A DNA stretch of 64,000 nucleotides from Catenulispora acidiphila DSM 44928 (GTDB taxonomy: Bacteria > Actinomycetota > Actinomycetes > Streptomycetales > Catenulisporaceae): the NCBI RefSeq assembly GCF_000024025.1, contig NC_013131.1, forward strand, positions 124,001-188,000, written 5' to 3'. The notes under the pieces are model-generated. The model saw only the letters and a program-made list of their open reading frames with translations, ran no database searches and had not been told where the DNA came from. Of this stretch, positions 24,197-33,216 are shown in pieces. A program made the position numbers and the translations under genes. The first letter of the stretch is position 1. Each line of letters opens with the position of its first letter.

Positions 24197-25357
24197 TCAC
24201 TTCCCGGTCCGGTCGAGCTCCGGCACGGCGACCTTGCGGCCCTCGCGCCAGGACTGCGCGCCGAGTTCGGCCAGCTGCACGCCGCGGGCGCCGGCCCACA
24301 GGTCGTGGCTGTACGGCGCATCGGCGACGAGGTGCGCGAGGAACATCTCCCACTGGACCTTGAATCCGTTGTCCATGACCGCGTTGTCCGGGACCTCCTG
24401 CCACTGCGCGAGGAAGTCCTCGGTCGCGGGGATGTCGGGGTTCCAGACGGGCTTCGGGGTGGCGGCGCGGTGCTGGGCCTTGCAGTTGCGCAGGCCCGCG
24501 ACGGCGCTGCCGTGCGTGCCGTCGATCTGGAACTCGACCAGTTCCTCGCGGTTGACGCGGGTGGTCCAGGAGGAGTTCAGGGAGGCGACGATGCCGCCTT
24601 CGAGTTCGAAGAGGGCGTACGCGGCGTCGTCGGCGGTGGCCTTGTACTCCCGGCCCTGCTCGTCCCAGCGGGTCGGGATGTCGGTGCGGGCTTCGGCGTA
24701 GACGCTTCGGACCGGCGCGATGATGTGATCCAGCACGTAGCGCCAGTGCGGGAACATGTCCAGGATGATGCCGCCGCCGTCCTCGGCGCGGTAGTTCCAC
24801 GACGGCCGCTGCGCCGGCTGCCAGTCCCCCTCGAAGACCCAGTAGCCGAACTCGCCGCGGACGGACAGGATGCGGCCGAAGAAGCTGGAGTCGACCAGTC
24901 GCTTCAGCTTCAGCAGGCCCGGCAGGAACAGCTTGTCCTGGACCACGCCGTGCTTGATGCCCGCGGCGTCGGCGATGCGCGCGAGGCTGATCGCGTCGTC
25001 CAGGGTCTCGGCGGTCGGCTTCTCGGTGTAGATGTGCTTGCCCGCTTCGATCGCCCGGGTGATGGCCGGGACGCGGGCCTGCGTGACCTGCGCGTCGAAG
25101 TAGACGGTCACCGAGGGGTCGGCCAGGGCTTCGTCCAGGGACGTGGTCCACTTGTCCAGGCCGTGCCGGGTGGCCAGCGCCTCGATCTTCTCGGCGTTGC
25201 GACCGACCAGGATCGGCTCGGGCCAGACCGTGCGGCCGTCGGGGAGGGCCAGGCCGCCCTGGTCGCGGATGGCGAGGATGGAGCGCAGCAGGTGCTGCCG
25301 GTAGCCCATGCGTCCGGTGACGCCGTTCATCGCTATGCCGACCGTTTCGCGTGTCAT
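24197..25357 (-). CDS. Gfo/Idh/MocA-family oxidoreductase
   Basis: This 386-residue NAD(P)-dependent dehydrogenase has an N-terminal Rossmann domain ('VGIAMNGVTGRMGYRQHLLR'), the 'HIYTEKPTAETLDDAI' catalytic Lys motif (EKP, about residues 111-113) and a C-terminal alpha/beta substrate domain with 'GGGIILDMFPHWRYVLDHI' (Asp and His near the active site). It would oxidise a sugar or cyclitol hydroxyl. The ATG at 25357 follows a GGGAGC site. It is first in the minus-strand catabolic cluster, divergent from a LacI gene with which it shares a perfect palindromic operator. Confidence 0.9.
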   Translation of the reverse strand: MTRETVGIAMNGVTGRMGYRQHLLRSILAIRDQGGLALPDGRTVWPEPILVGRNAEKIEALATRHGLDKWTTSLDEALADPSVTVYFDAQVTQARVPAITRAIEAGKHIYTEKPTAETLDDAISLARIADAAGIKHGVVQDKLFLPGLLKLKRLVDSSFFGRILSVRGEFGYWVFEGDWQPAQRPSWNYRAEDGGGIILDMFPHWRYVLDHIIAPVRSVYAEARTDIPTRWDEQGREYKATADDAAYALFELEGGIVASLNSSWTTRVNREELVEFQIDGTHGSAVAGLRNCKAQHRAATPKPVWNPDIPATEDFLAQWQEVPDNAVMDNGFKVQWEMFLAHLVADAPYSHDLWAGARGVQLAELGAQSWREGRKVAVPELDRTGK

Positions 25358-25405
25358 CGCTGCTCCCGAGATCTAGTTGTGATCACCCAAGGGTCCGGGA
25401 GACGC

Positions 25406-25444
25406 CGGAAAGCGCTTTCCGCACCTGCCCCGAGGCGATAGGTT
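25406..25444. promoter_or_regulatory. Perfect LacI operator palindrome and LacI -10 element
   Basis: CGGAAAGCGCTTTCCG (25406-25421) is a perfect 16-bp palindrome with central GC, typical of LacI/GalR operators. TAGGTT at 25439-25444 is a good -10 hexamer 6 nt before the LacI GTG at 25451, so that transcript is probably leaderless. The palindrome falls about where the -35 would be and also upstream of the divergent dehydrogenase gene, so one bound repressor could control both directions. Confidence 0.75.
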
Positions 25445-25450
25445 ACGAGC

Positions 25451-26509
25451 GTGTCCACGCAGCGGTCAACACCCTCGCCGGCTCCGCGCCGCGGCGGCGC
25501 CACCCTGCAGCAGGTGGCCGACGCCGCGGGCGTCTCGCTGGCCACCGCCTCGCGGGTGCTCAATGGCAGCACCAGGACGGTGAACCCCGAGCTCAGCGAG
25601 CACGTCCGCGAGGTCGCCACGCGCCTGCGCTACGTCTCGCACGGCCCGGCGCAGGCCCTCGCCCGCGCGACGACCTCGCTGGTCGGGTTGCTGGTCCACG
25701 ACGTCAACGACCCGTATTTCTCCGCCGTCGCCGCCGGTGCGATGCGGGTGGCCCGTGAGCGGGACCTGCTGGTGATGGTCGCGAACACCTACCGCGACCC
25801 CGAGCTGGAGCTGGACTACATCACCCGGTTGGGCGCGCAGCGCGCCCGCGCGATCCTGGTCGCCGGCTCGCCGCCGGTGGACCCGGCGCTGGCGAAGCCG
25901 CTGCGCGAGCGGCTGCTGGACTACCAGCAGGGCGGCGGTCGCGTGGTGAGCATCGGCGACCAGGGACCGGACATCGACGCCGTGCTGCCGGCGAACGTCG
26001 AGGGGGCGCGCGCGGCGGCTCTGCACCTCACCGCGCTCGGACACCGCGAGATCGGAATGGTCGCCGGACCACGCGGACTGGTGACGATCGCCGACCGGTC
26101 CGAGGGCTTTCGCAGCGGCCTGATGGACAGCGACGGCGATCCGGTCGGCCACGAGATCGAGGGCGCCTTCACCCGCGACGGCGGCTACGACGCCACGCAG
26201 CGCTTGCTGGCCGCGCATCCCGACGTGACGGCGGTGTTCGTGATGGCCGACGTGATGGCTATCGGCGCGTTGGCGGCGTTGCGTGACGCCGGACGTCGCG
26301 TGCCGGACGACGTCAGCCTGGTCGGCTTCGACGATCTGCCGATCTGCGCCGACCTGATGCCCGCGCTGACGACGGTCCGCGTCGATACCGAGGGCATGGG
26401 TGAGCAAGCGATGCGCATGGTGGTGTCCGAGGTGCAGGACGAGGGGCGCGCGGTCGTGCACAGCGCTACGGAACTGATCGTGCGGGGGAGCACGGGACCG
26501 GCCGCCTGA
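25451..26509 (+). CDS. LacI-family transcriptional regulator
   Basis: This 352-residue regulator has the helix-turn-helix 'TLQQVADAAGVSLATASRVL' (about residues 18-37), hinge 'GPAQALARATTSLVGLLV' and a sugar-binding-protein-like effector domain ('VNDPYFSAVAAGAMRVA', 'FVMADVMAIGALAAL', 'VSLVGFDDLPICADLMPAL'). It is divergent from the Gfo/Idh-DUF993-isomerase cluster and is the natural candidate to bind the palindrome at 25406-25421. The GTG start follows a -10 hexamer by 6 nt with no Shine-Dalgarno, suggesting leaderless translation. The DMT permease gene follows 35 bp downstream. Confidence 0.93.
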   Translation: MSTQRSTPSPAPRRGGATLQQVADAAGVSLATASRVLNGSTRTVNPELSEHVREVATRLRYVSHGPAQALARATTSLVGLLVHDVNDPYFSAVAAGAMRVARERDLLVMVANTYRDPELELDYITRLGAQRARAILVAGSPPVDPALAKPLRERLLDYQQGGGRVVSIGDQGPDIDAVLPANVEGARAAALHLTALGHREIGMVAGPRGLVTIADRSEGFRSGLMDSDGDPVGHEIEGAFTRDGGYDATQRLLAAHPDVTAVFVMADVMAIGALAALRDAGRRVPDDVSLVGFDDLPICADLMPALTTVRVDTEGMGEQAMRMVVSEVQDEGRAVVHSATELIVRGSTGPAA

Positions 26510-26544
26510 GTCGGTTCGCAGGACACATATATAAGGGTGGGGAA

Positions 26545-27456
26545 TTGAGTCTGCTCAGTGCCGAGGCTTCGGCTGCCGGTGCGCCCGGAATCCTTGTGCC
26601 CGTCGTCTTATCCGCCGCCTTCCTGCACGCGAGCTGGAACGCGATTCTCAAGTTCGTCTCCGACAAACTCACCGCATCGCTGCTGATGACGGTGTCGTCC
26701 GGAGTGCTGGCGGCGATCGGCGTCTTCCTGCTGCCCGCGCCGGATCGCGCGTCGTGGGTGCTGTTGCTGGTCTCGGCGGCGTTGCACGTCGGCTATTTCC
26801 TGATGCTGATCAAGACCTTCGAGATCGGCGACTTCAACCAGGTCTACCCGCTGGCGCGAGGGCTGTCGCCGGTGGTGGTGGCGTTCTTCGCCACCGCCCT
26901 GGGCGATCCGATGTCGCGGCACCAGACCGTGGGCATCGCAGTGGTCTGCGGTGGGCTGACGACGCTGGTGTTCTCCGCCGGACGACCCAAGCGCGCGCAG
27001 GGCAAAGCACTGTTCTGGGCAGCGATGACCGGTCTGTCGATCGCGACGTACACGGTCACCGACGGTGTCGCGGTGCGGCACTCGAAGACCGCCGCGGGCT
27101 ACACCGCCTGGATGATGCTCGCGGAGAGCACGCTGATGACGGCCGCGTGTGTGGCGATCATGACGCGGCGCGGCCGGGTGTCCACCGCGGCGGGACTGCT
27201 TCCGACGCTGAGGAAACTGAGCCGCGGCGACGTGCTGCGCGGAGTGATCGCGGGAGCACTGTCGCTGTTCGCCTACGGCCTGGTGCTGTGGGCGCAGACG
27301 CGCGGGGCGCTCGCGGCGGTGTCGGCGCTGCGGGAGACCAGCGTGATCTTCGGCGCGGCGCTCGGGTCGGTGTTCCTGCGCGAGCCCTTCGGGCGGTATC
27401 GGATCTTCGCGGCGGTGGCGATAGCCGGTGGGATCCTGATTCTCGAGGCGGCATAA
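26545..27456 (+). CDS. EamA/DMT-superfamily transporter
   Basis: This 303-residue membrane protein has about ten hydrophobic helices in two related halves, the layout of EamA-type drug/metabolite transporters: 'SAAFLHASWNAILKFVSDKL' at the start and 'ALRETSVIFGAALGSVFLRE' plus a terminal helix 'IFAAVAIAGGILIL' at the end. The substrate is unknown; next to a LacI-controlled catabolic cluster it may export or import a related metabolite (inference). The start is TTG 26545, with AAGGGTGGGG just upstream; no ATG or GTG fits as well. An AT-rich ATATATAAG lies at about 26527-26535, possibly a separate promoter. Confidence 0.85.
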   Translation: MSLLSAEASAAGAPGILVPVVLSAAFLHASWNAILKFVSDKLTASLLMTVSSGVLAAIGVFLLPAPDRASWVLLLVSAALHVGYFLMLIKTFEIGDFNQVYPLARGLSPVVVAFFATALGDPMSRHQTVGIAVVCGGLTTLVFSAGRPKRAQGKALFWAAMTGLSIATYTVTDGVAVRHSKTAAGYTAWMMLAESTLMTAACVAIMTRRGRVSTAAGLLPTLRKLSRGDVLRGVIAGALSLFAYGLVLWAQTRGALAAVSALRETSVIFGAALGSVFLREPFGRYRIFAAVAIAGGILILEAA

Positions 27457-27501
27457 AGCAGCCGGGCAGCTGGGGAAGCCGGGCAGCAAAGCCGCAACGC
27501 A

Positions 27502-27549
27502 AAGCTGCCGGCCAGCCAAGCTGCCGGCCAGCCAAGCTGCCGAGCTGCC
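27502..27549. repeat. Tandem 16-bp repeats in a convergent spacer
   Basis: AAGCTGCCGGCCAGCC occurs exactly at 27502-27517 and 27518-27533, followed by a partial third copy (AAGCTGCCGAGC) and further CTGCCGAG/AGCCGAGC variants to about 27575. It fills the 180-bp gap between the convergent DMT transporter and response-regulator genes, and could fold into GC hairpins that help termination. Confidence 0.7.
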
Positions 27550-27636
27550 GAGCAGCCGAGCCGCCCGGCAGCCGAGCCGCCACGGATCAGATCAGATCGA
27601 GCCAGACCAGCTCAGGCCAGACCATCCCAAACCACC

Positions 27637-28257
27637 TCAGACCCGCACCGCGTCCAAAGCCGCCCGCATCCGCACGACCCGCCGCTCCAGCCGCCCGACC
27701 GGTCCCTCGCGTCCGCTCTGGTCGATCAGCAGGGCCAGGGTGCCCTCGATGGCGCCGAGCCGGTTCGACAGCTCGTCGAGCATCCGGGGGGTGACGCCGG
27801 CGGTCTCGCGCAGCATCTCCGCCTGCTCCTTCAGCTGGCGGTTCTTGCGGTGGAGCTCGGCGAAGACGCCGACCTTGGCGCGCAGGACCCAGGGGTCGAA
27901 GGGCTTGGTCAGGTAGTCGGCGGCGCCGGCGGCGTAGCCGCGCAGGGTCTGGTGCGGGCCGTCGCCGGCGGCGGTGAGGAAGATGATCGGGGTGTCGCGG
28001 GAGCGTTCGCGCAGGCGGATGTGCGCCGCCACCTCGAAGCCGTCCATGCCGGGCATGCGGACGTCCAGCAGGATCACCGCGAACTCCTCGCGCAGGACTG
28101 CGCGCAGGGCCTGCTCGCCGGAGGCCGCGGTGACCAGTTCGTGGCCCAGGGAGCCCAGGATGGACTCCAGCGCCAGCAGGTTCTCGGGGCGGTCGTCGAC
28201 CAGCAGGATCTTGATGTCGCCGTCGGACGGCGCCGAGGCGCGGTGCGCGTCGTTCAC
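27637..28257 (-). CDS. Response regulator (REC domain with helical tail, no DNA-binding domain)
   Basis: This 206-residue protein begins with a REC domain: 'ILLVDDRPENLLALES' (acidic pocket), 'VILLDVRMPGMDGFEV' (phospho-acceptor Asp), 'IIFLTAAGD' and 'DYLTKPFDPWVL' (conserved Lys). After residue 140 only a helical, partly coiled-coil tail follows, with no output domain, so it probably acts by phosphotransfer or protein binding. The ATG overlaps the stop of the hybrid kinase gene (ATGA), indicating co-translation with its likely cognate kinase. Confidence 0.9.
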   Translation of the reverse strand: MNDAHRASAPSDGDIKILLVDDRPENLLALESILGSLGHELVTAASGEQALRAVLREEFAVILLDVRMPGMDGFEVAAHIRLRERSRDTPIIFLTAAGDGPHQTLRGYAAGAADYLTKPFDPWVLRAKVGVFAELHRKNRQLKEQAEMLRETAGVTPRMLDELSNRLGAIEGTLALLIDQSGREGPVGRLERRVVRMRAALDAVRV

Positions 28258-31200
28258 TGGGCCGGGCCTCCTGGTGCGGGCTGGGCGCCGGTCTCGGCGT
28301 CGAGCCAGCCTCGCATGACGGTCAGCAGATGCGGGGTGTCCACGGGTTTGGTCACGTAGTCCGAGGCGCCGGCCTCGATGGACTTCTCCCGGTCGCCGCG
28401 CATCGCCTTGGCGGTCAGGGCGATGATCGGCAGGTTCTTGTAGCGGTCGATCTCGCGGATCGCGGCCATCGTGGCGTAGCCGTCCATCTCCGGCATCATC
28501 ACGTCCATCAGGACCAGCGCCACATCGTCGGCGCGTTCCAGGGCCTCCAGGCCGGCGCGGCCGTTCTCGGCGTTCAGGACCGCGCAGCCATGCTGCTCCA
28601 GGACCGAGGTCAGGGCGAAGACGTTGCGGATGTCGTCGTCGACGATGAGGATCTTCTCACCGTCGAAGGTGATGTCCGAGCCGGCCGCGTGCAGGTCCGT
28701 CGAGGGCAGGTACAGGTCCGGATGCGGTGCTTGTTCGGGGATCATCGGCAGGGTCGGCGCGGGTTCGGCGATCGCTCCCGTCGGGCCCGGACTGGTGCCG
28801 TAGCCCAGGCTGCCGGTGCTGCCGAACACCGCGGCGCCGTCCGGTCCGACGGCGTGCGGCAGGAACAGGGTGAACGTCGAGCCGCGGCCGCGCTGGCTCT
28901 CGGCGCGGATGCCGCCGCCGAGCAGCTTGGCGATCTCCCGGCTGATGGACAGTCCCAGCCCGGTGCCGCCGTAGCGGCGCGAGGTGGTGCCGTCCTCCTG
29001 CTGGAAGGCCTCGAAGACGGTCTGGATCTTGTCGTCCACGATGCCGATGCCGGTGTCGGAGACCGCGAAGGACACCGCGGGCTCCAGGGTGACCTCGTTG
29101 CTGTCCTCCGGGCCGCCGAGCACGACGTCGCCGACGGTGTCCACGACCAGCTCGACATGCCCGGTCTCGGTGAACTTCACCGAGTTCGACAGCAGGTTGC
29201 GCAGTACCTGCTGCAGCCGCTGCTCGTCGGTGAACAGGTGCGCCGGGACCGAGGGCGCGACCCGCACCCGCAGCTCCAGGCCCTTCTGCTCGGTCTGCGG
29301 GCGGAAGGTCGCCTCCACGTAGTCCACCAGCTGGCTGACCGCTATGCGGGCGGGCTGCACGTCCATGCGCCCGGCCTCGATCTTGCTCAGGTCCAGGATG
29401 TCGTTGATCAGCTGGAGCAGGTCGCTGCCCGCGCCGTGGATGGTCTCGGCGTACTCCACCTGGCGCTCGGTGAGGTTGCCCTCGGCGTTGTCGGACATCA
29501 GCCGGGCCAGGATCAGCAGGCTGTTCAGCGGGGTGCGCAGCTCGTGCGACATGTTCGCCAGGAACTCGGACTTGTAGCGCGAGGACATCGTGAGCTGGTT
29601 CGCGCGCTCCTCGAGCTCCTGGCGCGCCTGCTCGATCTCGGAGTTCTTGACCTCGATGTCCTGGTTCTGCCGGGCCAGCAGCTCGGCCTTCTCCTCCAGC
29701 TCGGCGTTGGAGCGGCGCAGCTCCTTCTGCTGCATCTGCAGCTCGTCGGTCCGGGCCTTGAGCTCGTCGGCCAGCCGCCGGGACTCCCCGAGCAGCTCCT
29801 CGGTGCGGGTGTTGGCGGTGATGGTGTTGACCGTGACGCCGACCATCTCCATCAGCGACTCCATCAGGGCCCGGTGGACCTCGTCGAAGCTGTGGAAGCT
29901 GGCCAGCTCGATGACCGCCATGACCTCGTTCTCGAACAGGACCGGCAGCACCGCGACCGAGGACGGCGGCGCCGAGCCCAGCCCGGAGGAGATGCGGATG
30001 TAGTCCACCGGCGCGTGCTGGATCATGATCGGCTTGCGCTCGACCGCGGCCTGGCCGACCATGCCCTGGCCCAGGCGGAAGCGCGAGGTGACGTCGGGGG
30101 ACTCGCGGTCCACGCCGTAGGACGCGATGAGGTTGAGCACCTTCGTGCCGGATTCCTTGCGCGCCAGGTAGAAGGCGCCGTACTGGGCGTTCACCAGCGG
30201 TGTCAGCTCGCTCATGATGAGCGCGGAGATCGCGTCCAGGTCGCGCTGGCCCTGCATCAGGCCACTCATGCGCGCCAGGTTGGTGTTCAGCCAGTCCTGC
30301 TGGTCGTTGCGGCGCGTGGTCTCGCGCAGGTTGCCGATCATCTGGTTGATGTTGTTCTTCAGGTCGGCGACCTCGCCCTTGGCCTCGACCGTGATCAGCC
30401 GGGTCAAATCGCCGGCGGTCACCGCGGTGGCGACCTCGGCGATCGCGCGGACCTGGGTGGTCAGGTTCGACGCCAGTTCGTTCACGGACTCGGTGAGGCG
30501 CTGCCAGGTCCCTGAGACGTCCTCGACAGTGGCCTGACCGCCGAGCTTGCCCTCCGTGCCGACCTCGCGGGCGACGCGGGTGACCTCGGAGGCGAAGGCG
30601 GAGAGCCGGTCCACCATCGTGTTCAGCGTGGTCTTCAGCTCCAGGATCTCCCCGCGCGCCTCGACGTCGATGCGCTTGGACAGGTCGCCGTTGGCGACCG
30701 CGGTGGTCACCTGCGCGATGTTGCGGACCTGGCTGGTCAGGTTGTTCGCCATCGCGTTGACGTTGTCGGTGAGGTCCTTCCAGGTCCCCGCGACGCCGCG
30801 GACCGTGGCCTGGCCGCCGAGCTTGCCCTCGGTGCCGACCTCGCGCGCCACGCGGGTCACCTCGTCGGCGAACGTGCCGAGCCGGTCCACCATCTTGTTC
30901 AGGGTGGTCTTCAGCTCCAGGATCTCGCCGCGGGCGTCGACGGTGATGGACTGCGTCAGGTCGCCGGAGGCCACCGCCGTGGCGACCTGCGCGATGTTGC
31001 GCACCTGGGTGGTGAGGTTGTCGGCCATGGAGTTCACCGAGTCGGTGAGGTCCTTCCACGTGCCGGCGACGCCGGGGACGCGCGCCTGGCCGCCCAGCCG
31101 GCCCTCGGTGCCCACCTCCAGCGAGACGCGCGTGACCTCGTCGGCGAACCCTGAGAGCTGGTCGACCATCGTGTTGATGGTGTCCTTCAGCTCGAGCATC

Positions 31201-31613
31201 TCCCCGGCGACCTCGACCGTGATCTTCTGGGTCAGGTCGCCCTGCGCGACCGCGGTGGTGACTCCCGCTATGTCGCGGACCTGCGCGGTGAGGTTGCGGG
31301 CGGCGGAGTTCACCGAGTCGGTGATGTCGCGCCAGATGCCCTCGGCGTGCTCGACCGTGGCCTGCCCGCCGAGGCGCCCCTCGGTCCCGAGCTCGCGGGC
31401 GACCCGGATCACCTCGGAGGCGAAGCCGGACAGCTGCCCGACCATCGCGTCGATGGTCCGGGCGAGTTCGGCCACCGGCCCGTCGACGATGTCCCCGGAC
31501 AGCGCGATCTTGCGCGACAGGTCGCCTCGGGCCACCGCCTGGGCCACCTCCAGGATCGCTCCGAGCTGGCGGTCCAGCTCGGGGTCCGTCCTGGCATCCG
31601 ATTGCAGCGTCAT
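28254..31613 (-). CDS. Soluble multi-HAMP hybrid histidine kinase (HAMP x5 - GAF - HisKA - HATPase - REC)
   Basis: This 1119-residue kinase has no transmembrane segment or signal peptide. Five HAMP-like units with 'GDLSRKI', 'GDLTQKI', 'GDLTQSI', 'GDLSKRI' and 'GDLTRLI' recur about every 92 residues across positions 20-450, with linkers of the 'EGRLGGQA' and 'EGKLGGQA' type. A GAF domain (about 470-620) and a coiled coil follow, then HisKA with '[17 protein letters not shown]' (phospho-His), HATPase ('[15 protein letters not shown]', '[19 protein letters not shown]') and a C-terminal REC ('[12 protein letters not shown]'). The layout resembles Nik1-type osmosensing kinases. GAGGAGG precedes ATG 31613. 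It is coupled to an orphan REC gene and lies divergent from a PP2C gene. Confidence 0.93.
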   Translation of the reverse strand: MTLQSDARTDPELDRQLGAILEVAQAVARGDLSRKIALSGDIVDGPVAELARTIDAMVGQLSGFASEVIRVARELGTEGRLGGQATVEHAEGIWRDITDSVNSAARNLTAQVRDIAGVTTAVAQGDLTQKITVEVAGEMLELKDTINTMVDQLSGFADEVTRVSLEVGTEGRLGGQARVPGVAGTWKDLTDSVNSMADNLTTQVRNIAQVATAVASGDLTQSITVDARGEILELKTTLNKMVDRLGTFADEVTRVAREVGTEGKLGGQATVRGVAGTWKDLTDNVNAMANNLTSQVRNIAQVTTAVANGDLSKRIDVEARGEILELKTTLNTMVDRLSAFASEVTRVAREVGTEGKLGGQATVEDVSGTWQRLTESVNELASNLTTQVRAIAEVATAVTAGDLTRLITVEAKGEVADLKNNINQMIGNLRETTRRNDQQDWLNTNLARMSGLMQGQRDLDAISALIMSELTPLVNAQYGAFYLARKESGTKVLNLIASYGVDRESPDVTSRFRLGQGMVGQAAVERKPIMIQHAPVDYIRISSGLGSAPPSSVAVLPVLFENEVMAVIELASFHSFDEVHRALMESLMEMVGVTVNTITANTRTEELLGESRRLADELKARTDELQMQQKELRRSNAELEEKAELLARQNQDIEVKNSEIEQARQELEERANQLTMSSRYKSEFLANMSHELRTPLNSLLILARLMSDNAEGNLTERQVEYAETIHGAGSDLLQLINDILDLSKIEAGRMDVQPARIAVSQLVDYVEATFRPQTEQKGLELRVRVAPSVPAHLFTDEQRLQQVLRNLLSNSVKFTETGHVELVVDTVGDVVLGGPEDSNEVTLEPAVSFAVSDTGIGIVDDKIQTVFEAFQQEDGTTSRRYGGTGLGLSISREIAKLLGGGIRAESQRGRGSTFTLFLPHAVGPDGAAVFGSTGSLGYGTSPGPTGAIAEPAPTLPMIPEQAPHPDLYLPSTDLHAAGSDITFDGEKILIVDDDIRNVFALTSVLEQHGCAVLNAENGRAGLEALERADDVALVLMDVMMPEMDGYATMAAIREIDRYKNLPIIALTAKAMRGDREKSIEAGASDYVTKPVDTPHLLTVMRGWLDAETGAQPAPGGPAQ

Positions 31614-31805
31614 CGCCGCGCCTCCTCGCCATGGGCGGCCGGCCCGCGCCTGGGGTGCGACGTCGGATGACTCTCAGTTCTCGCGGAGTCACCCGACGTG
31701 CGGCGGCGGCCGCCCGGTGTTCTCTCGGTCTGTCACAGTCTCGCAGATCGTTCGGGCGGAAACGGATGAACCATACGATTAGCCCGCGCGGGAGCTCCGG
31801 CCGGG

Positions 31806-31811
31806 CTAGGC
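31806..31811 (+). promoter_or_regulatory. -10 element of a leaderless PP2C transcript
   Basis: TAGGCT lies 6 nt before GTG 31818, which is directly followed by ATG 31821. No Shine-Dalgarno is present, so the mRNA probably starts at or next to the GTG. Confidence 0.55.
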
Positions 31812-31817
31812 TCGAAC

Positions 31818-33098
31818 GTGATGGCCCCTCGCACCCCCCGTACACCTCTTCCCCGAGACCGCCCCGAAGAAGCGGTCCGGCTGACCCTGCTTTCCCAGGC
31901 CGGCGAACTTCTGGCCGGCACGCTGGACCGGCGCCGCCTGGCAGCCCTGGCTTCCCAGCTCATCGTGCCGAGACTGGCCGACTGGGTGGCCCTGTATCCG
32001 CCGGCCGCCGATCACTCGATCGTGTCATCGTCCTGGAGCCCGGAACACCTCTGGCACCGGGAGGAGCGCAAGCTGGACGCCCTCGCCGCGGCGCTGGCGG
32101 ACTGGCACCCGCCGACGGGTGAGGATGGTCACGTTCCAGGATCCGGATCCGGCCGGTGGCCGGTCCAAGTGGCCTCGCCCTACGGCCAGGCGCTGCCGAT
32201 CCCGCTCGCCGCGCGCGGCGTGTCGCTGGGCACGCTGGTCCTCGGCGGCCCGGGCAAGGGCGGATTCGCCGGCGCGACGCTGCCGCTGCTCATGGAGCTG
32301 GCGGGACGGATCTCGGGGGCGCTGGACAACGCGCGGCAGTACGCCGAGCAGGTGGAGATCGTCCGGGGTCTGCAACGCTCGCTGCTGCCGCCCTCGCTGC
32401 CCACCGTCGACGGGCTCGACATCGGCGTGGTCTACGAGGCCGCCTCCAACAGCGACGGCGTCCACGTCGGCGGCGACTTCTACGACGTGTTCCCGATCAG
32501 CCGCAAGGTCTGGGGCTTCGCGGTCGGCGACGTCTGCGGCACCGGCCCGGAGGCCGCGGCGCTGACCGGGCTGGCCCGGCACTCCCTGCGGCTGCTGGCC
32601 CGCGAGGGCCGCTCGCCGGTCACGGTGGTCGAGCGGCTGAACCAGGCGGTGCTGGAAGAGGGCGAACTCGCCGGCGACGCGGGCCGGTTCATCACCCTGC
32701 TGTACGGCGAGGTCGAACCCCGCCCCGACGGCTCGGCGCAGCTGGTACTGGTCTGCGCCGGCCACCCGCTGCCGCTGGTCCTGCGGCAGGACGGCAGCGT
32801 GCGCGCCGCCGCCAACCCGCAGCCGCTGCTCGGGGTCCTGCCCGACCCGACGCTGTACGCCGAGGACGTGGAGCTCGGCGCCGGGGAGGTCCTGCTGGTC
32901 TACACCGACGGCGCGAGCGAGCGCCGCAACGGCCGCCAGATGCTCGGCGACGAGGGCGTGGCGGCCGCGCTGGCGGGCTGTTCGGGCATGACCGCGCCGG
33001 GCGTGGTGGCGCGGGTGCGCCAGGCGGTCGCGGACTTCGGATCCTCCGGGACCCGCGACGACCTGGCGCTGCTGGCCCTGCGGGCCTACAAGGGCTGA
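31818..33098 (+). CDS. GAF - PP2C (SpoIIE-type) serine/threonine phosphatase
   Basis: This 426-residue protein has a GAF-like N-terminal half (about 20-185) and a SpoIIE/PP2C domain (about 200-424). The metal-binding motifs are 'HVGGDFYDVFPI', 'AVGDVCGTGPEAAAL', 'VCAGHPLPLVL', 'YTDGASERRNG' and 'GTRDDLALLALRA', all intact. Such phosphatases dephosphorylate anti-sigma-factor antagonists in partner-switching pathways; no antagonist or anti-sigma kinase gene is adjacent, but a sigma factor gene lies 1.1 kb downstream. It starts at GTG 31818 or the adjacent ATG 31821. It is divergent from the hybrid kinase and may be part of the same signalling unit (inference). Confidence 0.92.
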   Translation: MMAPRTPRTPLPRDRPEEAVRLTLLSQAGELLAGTLDRRRLAALASQLIVPRLADWVALYPPAADHSIVSSSWSPEHLWHREERKLDALAAALADWHPPTGEDGHVPGSGSGRWPVQVASPYGQALPIPLAARGVSLGTLVLGGPGKGGFAGATLPLLMELAGRISGALDNARQYAEQVEIVRGLQRSLLPPSLPTVDGLDIGVVYEAASNSDGVHVGGDFYDVFPISRKVWGFAVGDVCGTGPEAAALTGLARHSLRLLAREGRSPVTVVERLNQAVLEEGELAGDAGRFITLLYGEVEPRPDGSAQLVLVCAGHPLPLVLRQDGSVRAAANPQPLLGVLPDPTLYAEDVELGAGEVLLVYTDGASERRNGRQMLGDEGVAAALAGCSGMTAPGVVARVRQAVADFGSSGTRDDLALLALRAYKG

Positions 33099-33216
33099 GA
33101 CGCCCCTTCGCCACGCGATGCGAGGGTGCGGTCCCGGGTCGGGGGGACCACCCGGGACCGCTGCCGGCCAGAGCCGGCTACCTGTGGTGACGACCGGGGC
33201 GGGTCGATCGGTTGTA

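Noticed and set aside
28657-31845. Long open frames in other phases over the hybrid kinase
   Set aside because: They result from GC-rich codon bias; only the 28254-31613 frame shows HAMP, HisKA, HATPase and REC motifs.
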